Origin: Gymnopus androsaceus JB14
Lineage: Eukaryota; Basidiomycota; Agaricomycetes; Agaricales; Omphalotaceae
NCBI GenBank assembly: GCA_009733575.1
Contig: ML769647.1
Location: 1-39,505, forward strand
Direction of reading: 5' to 3'
Length of the DNA stretch: 39,505 bases
Position numbers and translations under genes: made by a program. Numbering within the stretch: position 1 is the stretch's first letter; every line of letters starts with the position of its first letter. The notes beneath the pieces are model-generated. The model saw only the letters and a program-made list of their open reading frames with translations. It searched no databases and was not told the DNA's origin. Shown here piece by piece: positions 33,641 to 39,505 of the stretch.

Positions 33641-35438
33641 TTAAATCCATATCTTTCCTGGTCTTCCAAAAGGACCACCAGCCCATGCAATAGGCCATAC
33701 CGGCATCGAACATATGCTCTAGGAGTGTCGGTCAATACATCTAGGACGATGATGATAGAATGATCAATCGACTTACGTCTCGTTCACATATTTCTTCGCA
33801 TCTCAACCACGCAGACCACTCCAACCAGCCATCAAACTATTTGACCCTCGCATGCCAAGCGGATATGTGCGTCTCGGAGACGACAAAGCCACCGTCTGTG
33901 CTTTCTGCAAAAAGAGTCCCGAAATCAGTGCAAAGCCGCTCAAGAACCGTCTCTACGCTCAGTTTTCAAAGTATGATTCTTGGGGTGTCATGAGTGCTTT
34001 CAGGTCTGCGTCTTCAAGGAAGTCAGTGGCAGAGTAGACGCATCGTTCTAGGGCAGTGGTATTGGGAGCCGCTGCATTAGAAATGATGGAGGGGGATGAG
34101 CGTAACTTGAAAAAGATGTCATGACCCGACGCATCGAATTCTTCACCATAGGCGATGAAAGGATCTAAAGGAGAGTAGGATAATCGTTGCACAGTTTGAG
34201 CCACTGCAGGTCAAGTTCGAGGTACTGTTGACAACGTCCAACAGCGTCTCGATCTGTGCAATTCTATCAGCCCAGAAGGAGACTATATCTAACGCCGCGG
34301 CCTGCCAATTATATCCCGTTCCAGGTAAACCGGTACGAGATACTACTAAATCCAATTCATCCAAGAAGGAACGGACGTCCTCGTCCGAAACGTGCTCCCA
34401 TAAGAAATGCTGCTGCATGGGTTTCCCAGAGCGACTCGGTATTAAACTCTGATAACGAGAATGGTAGAACGAAACCATTTCGCTATAAGAAAGAGTCAGA
34501 TGAGGCTGAATGGTTGAGTGATATCGTGTAGCTGCGCGCATCCATTCCAGATTCCCAGAACGAGCGAGCGGTGCTGTTTCGAAACCCCACGGGCCCCGAC
34601 CACCGCCCCTCCTCCACCAGGCCTCCGACCACCTCCTGGACCACGGCCGGGACCTCCCGGAGGTCGCTGCGGCGCGGTCAATGATCCATCTTGGCCTACA
34701 TCTTGGATCACAAAGTCATCGAGAGGAAAGGGAAACGAACGCCGTGCTTCTGGTGTTCCAGGAGGGGTAATATTTAGGCTGCTAACAAGCTTCAATTCCG
34801 GGGACTCAAAGTCGCACCATATAATCTCACTGCAAGTTATAGGGCTTATCAGTGCCAGATAGATAACGAAAATGAAGAGACACCAACAAGCCTGCGTTCA
34901 TACGAACGATTCCTGCAAATCCTCTACTTCTACCCCACTGACACAGAGCTTTGGCTCGTCCATAATCGTCCCACCAGCTAACTTCATTCTCCTGAGTTCC
35001 ATTCGTCTTTCCCTTGCCCGTGATCACACTGTACTGCGTATCAAGCCACCCATCTCCCCAGGCAGCAGACATCCCATTGAAGTAAAGGACCTTTGCAGGT
35101 TTTACTGTTCTATAAGTGTAAAAGTAAGTCGGCCCTGGGATTTTCGAGGCCATAATTGCGTAGCTCATTTCTGGGTCAAACGCCAGCCATTCCGGAGACG
35201 GGGGAGGAATCTGGGTGTCCTTTCGAGCATGGTATAACAATGTATACGGTGCTAGTTCACCCGGGACGACGGAATGGCCATTGGGATGGAAGGTGTTTGG
35301 CCAATGAATGAGAAGAGAGTAAAGGTCGTTGAAAATGTAGGATGCAGTCGAGCTATCTTCAGAGTTTGCATAAGCTAGAGAGATTAGAAGTATCAAGGAA
35401 AAACAACAATGACGGATGAGTTGTTTAAAGGTATCCAT
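33641..35438 (-). CDS. Conserved secreted protein of unknown function (copy 1), frame disrupted
   Basis: From the ATG at 35438 the product has a signal peptide (CCFSLILLISLAYA) and a conserved domain with SYIFNDLYSLLIHWPNTFHP, WLAFDPEMSYAIM and YFNGMSAAWGDGWLDTQY. A Gly/Pro/Arg-rich stretch is coded near 34590-34680. The second half has RAATRYHSTIQPHLTLSYSE, DRIAQIETLLDVVNSTSNLT and DPFIAYGEEFDASGHD. The last exons read WLEWSAWLRCEEICERD and SICSMPVWPIAWAGGPFGRP, ending at TAA (33641-33643). Frame changes occur in the G-rich run near 34605-34620, at an extra C near 34210, and at an extra G near 33840. The sister copy at 37157-38122 lacks these. It belongs to a fungal family of secreted or vesicular proteins with WLRCEEVC-type ends; function unknown. 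Confidence 0.72.
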
Positions 35439-35786
35439 ACATTCGTCAGCAGGAGGACGTGGTGGTCAAAATTAAAGTGAGCGGCACTGCGGAACTGGAA
35501 TCTTTCCACGATACAAAGCAACAATTTGCAAGCTAAATTGGATCGAAATCCTAAGTCCTTCGATTATCCATAAGTACAAGATTGGTTACAGTCCGTTTGT
35601 CCATGCTCTATTCTGCCATCTATATATTCACGAGTAGCTTACTATCGCAATAACCGGCGTCATTTCTATATCTGCGTGCTCAATGCGCAATGATATACCT
35701 AGACGCTTTAGTGCAACATGTTAGCTGAAAGAGTACTTCGCTTTACACGATAGGAGCCTAGAAGCATAAATGTACATTGTGCTCAC
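35439..35786. other. Intergenic, 5' flank of secreted protein gene
   Basis: Upstream region of the secreted-protein gene and the decayed 3' end of the FHA gene. No further exon of the FHA gene is convincing here. Confidence 0.35.
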
Positions 35787-36194
35787 CAATATATCGCCCG
35801 TATTTAATCGTTTGGGTTGATGAGATCTCAGTCTTATGCCATTTATAAAGGTTCCGTTTGACGAATCCAGGTCCTGAATAAAGATCTATGAAAGGATTTC
35901 GGGTCAGTTCAATGGATCACCTAGAAAAGCTAGATTTTAGGACTGATTCACCTGTTCTTTATGATCCATCCATACAGTCGCATGCTGTCTGCTAACAGAA
36001 TTAATCCCAACGCCTGTCGTAAAGTATCCATTGCTTGGTGATTCTTGTTTCTCCTTTTCCTTCTCCGGATCTCCAGCTCCAAGTTTGCCTTGACGGCCCA
36101 GAATTATGGGCGCGTCGCGCTCGAGCTTGATGGACTTGGGAGGGAAGGAAAGGGAATATCGCGTCGGCGTCAATGTGAGTGTGTGAGCGGTCAT
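35787..36194 (-). CDS. FHA-domain protein, N-terminal part only
   Basis: Exon 1 (36194-35952) encodes MTAHTLTLTPTRYSLSFPPK, then IILGRQGK and the FHA core SVSRQHATVWMD. Exon 2 (35885-35787) continues IFIQDLDSSNGTFINGIRL and ends KRLNTGDIL at a GTGAGC donor. The Gly-Arg, Ser-Arg-x-His and Ser-Asn-Gly motifs of the phosphothreonine-binding FHA fold are all present. The fold's last strand (usually with FGVDI) is missing, as are any coiled coil and tail anchor found in the related Vps64/Far10-type proteins, because no acceptable downstream exon was found before the next gene. It is probably a truncated gene. Confidence 0.68.
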
Positions 36195-36734
36195 TTCAGA
36201 GAATAGATCGAGGAATCTTTGTGAACAGCAACCGGAGCTAGCCTCGATTAAATACCTTTCTCTTTCCTCATCTTCTCACGTCGCGTTGATCTTTGTGGGT
36301 CCACATAGACGCCCGCTTCGTACAACAAAAGAACGAGATACGTACGCGACTGTCAGGTCAAACAAAAAGCCTCGAAAGAACAAGGGAAATGCGGTGCATA
36401 GAGATTCATTAATAATGAATACAAATAAAACAGTCGCGACCGTGGTCGTGAGCGCTTGTGCTGCTATCGGTTACCATCGACATGAAAGCTATCCGTCAAA
36501 TTCTTTTTTGTTGACTTTGTCAGAGTCCGAGGGCTCTTGTATTTTCTCCAGCGGGTAACCTTTGTCAAGAGTTGACGAGCTATCTTTCCGGCTTTTGAAT
36601 ATTCGGGCATGGGTGTACAGTCGCAACCATCACAATTACACGCTGCGTTATTCCTGAAGTAGGAGTCCCGTTAAGTAGTTTAAGAAGAAGCGTTGATAGT
36701 TGAGCCATCTTACGCGTTCCCTTTGCATCCACAT
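36195..36734. other. Intergenic with small unresolved ORFs
   Basis: A 90-codon plus-strand frame at 36286-36558 contains TVATVVVSACAAIGY, but its start and end are not convincing. No gene is assigned. Confidence 0.3.
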
Positions 36735-36863
36735 CCAGCTATATCAAGATTGACAGGTGACTCGCAAGTGGGTGCTGAGGGAAAGCAGCTAAAGTTCGAC
36801 GAATTCGTCATGGAACCAGTGCCTTGGCAAGAATGGGGAGACGACGAAGATGACGAAGACTAG
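36735..36863 (+). CDS. Acidic C-terminal coding fragment
   Basis: A frame ending at TAG (36861-36863) reads GDSQVGAEGKQLKFDEFVM and then EPVPWQEWGDDEDDED. This acidic end is strongly protein-like. The 5' part could not be joined with confidence; an acceptor at ATATCAAG or GACAG near 36745-36755 is possible. It may be the last exon of a small gene or a relic. Confidence 0.3.
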   Translation, partial: PAISRLTGDSQVGAEGKQLKFDEFVMEPVPWQEWGDDEDDED

Positions 36864-37156
36864 GTGGAAAATTCAACTTGGAGCCTCAGTAGGATGAATG
36901 GACGATGTTCCCTACCATGTTCATTGTCGTAGAAACTTGATATATAAGCTTCTGAACGGTACGCTCCTCCTTATATACTGCGGGAGAGCTGCTGATATCG
37001 TAATTTTTGTTCACAGCAGTACAAGGACAAGATGTCCTACAAAGGGAAAGAGACGAATGAATGGCTGCACAGTAAGTCAATAGTATCACTGACTCGGAGA
37101 TACTGACTGAGAGTCATTCATAATGCTGTAAAGATTGTATCAATAGCACTCTCTGA
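36864..37156. other. Spacer before the rearranged block
   Basis: No gene is supported. Homology to the secreted-protein copy 1 region begins abruptly at about 37157, marking a rearrangement breakpoint. Confidence 0.4.
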
Positions 37157-38122
37157 ATACCGGCATCGAACATATGCTCTAGGGTGTCGGTCAGCACATA
37201 TAGGACGAATAGTACAATGGATCAGTAGACGCACATCTCGTTCACATACTTCTTCGCATCTCAACCACGCAGACCACTCCAACCAGCCATCAAATATTTG
37301 ACCCGCGCATGCCAAGCGGATATGTGCGTCTCGGAGACGCAAAGCCACTATCCTCGCTTTCTGCAAAAAGCGACCCGAAATCAGTGCAAAGCCGCTCAAG
37401 AACCGTCTCTACGCTCAGTTTTAAAGTATTTCTTGGGGTGTCATGAGTGCTTTCAGGTCTGCGTCTTCAAGGAAGTCAGTGGCAGAGTAGACGCATCGTT
37501 CTAGGGCAGTGGTATTGGGAGCCGCTGCATTAGAAATAATGGAGGGGGATGAGCGTAACTTGAAAAAGATGTCATGACCCGACGCATCGATTCTTCCACC
37601 ATAGGCGATGAAAGGATCTAAAGGAGAGTAGGACAATCGTTGCACAGTTTGAGCCACTGCAGTCAAGTTCGAGGTACTGTTGACAACGTCCAACAGCGCC
37701 TCGATCTGTGCAATTCTATCAGCCCAGAAGGAGACTATATCTAACGCCGCGGCCTGCCCAATTATATCCCGTTCCAGGTAACTCGGTACGAGATACTACT
37801 AAATCCATTCATCCAAAGAGGAACGGACGTCCTCGTCCGAAACGTGCTCCCATAAGAAATGCTGCTGCATGGGTTTCCCAGAGCGACTCGGTATAAACTC
37901 TGATAACGAGAATGGTAGAACGAAATCATTTCGCTATAAGAAAGCGTCAGATGAGGCTGAATGGTTGAGTGATATCGTGTAGCTGCGCGCATCCATTCCA
38001 GATTCCCAGAACGAGCGAGCGGTGCTGTTTCGAAACCCCACGGGCCCCGACCACCGCCTCCTCCACCCAGGCCTCCGACCACCTCCTGGACACGGCCGGG
38101 ACCTCCGGAGTCGCCTGCGGCG
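37157..38122 (-). pseudogene. Secreted protein copy 2, truncated at both ends
   Basis: Matches 33700-34675 closely, with differences mostly of single inserted or deleted bases. The signal peptide and first third of the protein are missing because the copy is joined to kinase sequence at about 38123. The last exon (SICSMPVWP) is missing at the other end. Between them RGPWGFETAPLARSGNLEW and RAATRYHSTIQPHLTLSYSE are in one frame, and NSTSNLTAVAQTVQRLSYSP is also continuous, unlike copy 1. Frame breaks of its own occur near 37760-37800. Confidence 0.8.
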
Positions 38123-39018
38123 CCCTCTGGCGGCAGCTTAAACATCCGAATATCCTTCCACTCTTGGGCGTCAATGCAGAACTTTTCAACCCTTCCTTCT
38201 GCCTGATCTCTCCGTGGATGGCGAACAAAGATATCATTTCATACCTAAAACAGAATTTCAAGCACAGTCGGCACGAAGTGGTGAGCACAGCCTTTAGATC
38301 ATTTGAAATAGGACGTCCTCTTATTATCGTTTCCAGCTTTTAGAGATCGTAGCGGGTTATTTTATCTTCATTCAAGGGATCCTCCGGTCGTACACGGTGA
38401 TATTAGGAGGGGTGGGTATTCGCTCTTTCACCTTGTGACATGCAAAATTTTAACTCTCCACCGCAAACTCCACCGTCTGTTAGGCTAATATCTTAGTCAC
38501 AGACGATCTTCATGCTGCTCGCATTTGGTCACTGCGGAAACAACATGGTCTATTGCAACAAACAAGTGCTCTGAAGGAGCCATACGCTGGATGGCTCCAG
38601 AGTTGATCATTCAAGACCTACCGGCCGACTCAAGTTCTAGCAAAACCTCGAGGGACGTGTATGCTTTCGGATGCACTATAGTCGAGGTAAGTACTTATGG
38701 AAGTCTGTATAAAATAGAAGACGATGAATTTCCACGTAGATATTAAGTATGCAACCTCCGTTCCATGATCTGAGGACAGATGTTGCAGTCATCCACGGTT
38801 TAATAGCTGGTAAACGACCGAGTCGACCAAAGGATGTTTGGTGTCCGGATCCAATTTGGGACCTGACGACTCGATGTTGGGCTCAGGCTGCTGCAATTCG
38901 TCCGACGGCTCGAGAAATCTATGACGCTTTGCAGGAAGGCTCGCCTACCTTGAACTTGGATGACCGGCCCGCGCCTGGGACATTGAAGGCGCAACGAGGG
39001 GATTCGGTACACCGTTAA
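38123..39018 (+). pseudogene. TKL-like kinase copy 3, 3' fragment
   Basis: Begins inside helix C at WRQLKHPNILPLLGVNAE, directly after the truncated secreted-protein copy; the Gly-rich loop and ATP-binding Lys are absent. The catalytic-loop exon is present (VVHGDIR), but the exon that should carry ADFGLA has lost it by deletion near 38510-38525. RWMAPELI, DVYAFGCTIVE and RPTAREIYDALQEG remain, ending in KAQRGDSVHR before TAA. It cannot encode an active kinase. Confidence 0.82.
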
Positions 39019-39199
39019 CATGCATGAATCTAGTCTTAAAACTTTGTAAAATACTGTGGAGAATCGTAATTTATCGTAGATCCAACAATCAGTACTCAGT
39101 ATCGATTAACCTAGAAAGATGTAAAATAAGTGGTATTTCTAAGTTAACAATTCTAAAGTAGATGGTCGTCATTCATAACTAGTCGTCTACATGTCGGCT

Positions 39200-39505
39200 T
39201 TAAATCCATGTCCCTTCCTGGTCTTCCAAAAGGACCACCAGCCCATGCAATAGGCCATACGGCATCGAACATATGCTCTAGGGTGTCGGTCAGCACATAT
39301 AGGACGATAGTACAATGATCAGTAGACGCACATCTCGTTCACATACTTCTTCGCATCTCAACCACGCAGACGCACTCCAACCAAGGCCCATCAATATTTG
39401 ACCCGCGCATGCCAAGCGAATATGTGCGTCTCGGAGACCGGCAAAAGCACTATCCGCGCTTTCTGCAAAAAGCGACCCGAAATCAGTGCAAAGTCCGCTG
39501 AAGAA
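39200..39505 (-). CDS. Secreted protein copy 3, 3' end, continues beyond window
   Basis: The last two exons of the secreted-protein family run into the right edge. The region corresponds to 33641-33940 and to 37157-37410, and is most like copy 2 in the intron (GTCAGCACATATAGGACGA). Several one-base differences again alter the frame, and the stop-codon region has one extra base relative to copy 1. Whether this copy is intact upstream cannot be seen. Confidence 0.7.

Noticed and set aside
1..39505. tRNA, rRNA or CRISPR array
   Set aside because: No cloverleaf-like B-box/A-box pair, rRNA core sequence or regularly spaced identical repeats were recognised; a tRNAscan and Rfam search would be decisive.

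Overview
The window looks like nuclear DNA of a filamentous basidiomycete, probably an agaricomycete. Genes are split by many 45-70 bp introns with GT(R)NGY donors and CTNAY branch points, and gene spacing is tight. Protein families fit this group: F-box proteins with a CxxC N-terminus, TKL-type kinases with an HGDIRGAN catalytic loop, a caleosin, an arylsulfotransferase-like secreted protein, and a QCE...LTW single-pass membrane protein. No rRNA, tRNA or CRISPR array was recognised.

Layout. 1-3700 is gene-poor and AT-rich. It holds three non-autonomous DNA transposons with clear terminal inverted repeats (572-912, 1099-1308, 1360-1833) and AACTTG-rich inverted repeats around 2847-3455. 3700-5550 has no convincing gene. 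5552-18599 carries a signal-anchor membrane protein (+), a large acidic protein probably nuclear (+), a secreted arylsulfotransferase-like protein (-), a poorly resolved membrane-protein locus that ends in a copy of the sulfotransferase tail (-), a caleosin (+) and an HMG-box-like protein (+). 19309-26616 holds an intact F-box gene (-), geranylgeranyl diphosphate synthase (+), a small secreted protein missed by simple ORF calling (+), a second possible 72-residue gene (-) and a multiply frameshifted F-box paralogue (-). 26877-28180 is the RNase P/MRP subunit Rpp30/RPP1. It is followed by an orphan C-terminal coding piece (-).

From 28698 to the window end is a rearranged tandem region with two building blocks: a TKL-like kinase gene (+) and a conserved secreted protein gene (-), facing each other. 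The first kinase copy keeps all catalytic motifs and the second is broken. The third is a 3' fragment fused directly to a truncated secreted-protein copy at about 38123. A third secreted-protein copy runs off the right edge. A truncated FHA-domain gene lies between the blocks.

The genes do not form an obvious pathway or metabolic cluster; GGPP synthase and caleosin are both lipid-related but stand apart among unrelated genes. A recurring feature is one-base frame disruption, often in short homopolymers, in genes that otherwise look functional (RPP1, the HMG-like gene, the acidic protein, both secreted-protein copies). Consensus sequencing error must therefore be excluded before any of these is called a pseudogene. 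The best candidates for new biology are the kinase/secreted-protein array, the 72-residue secreted protein at 23849-24129, and the cluster of intact MITEs.
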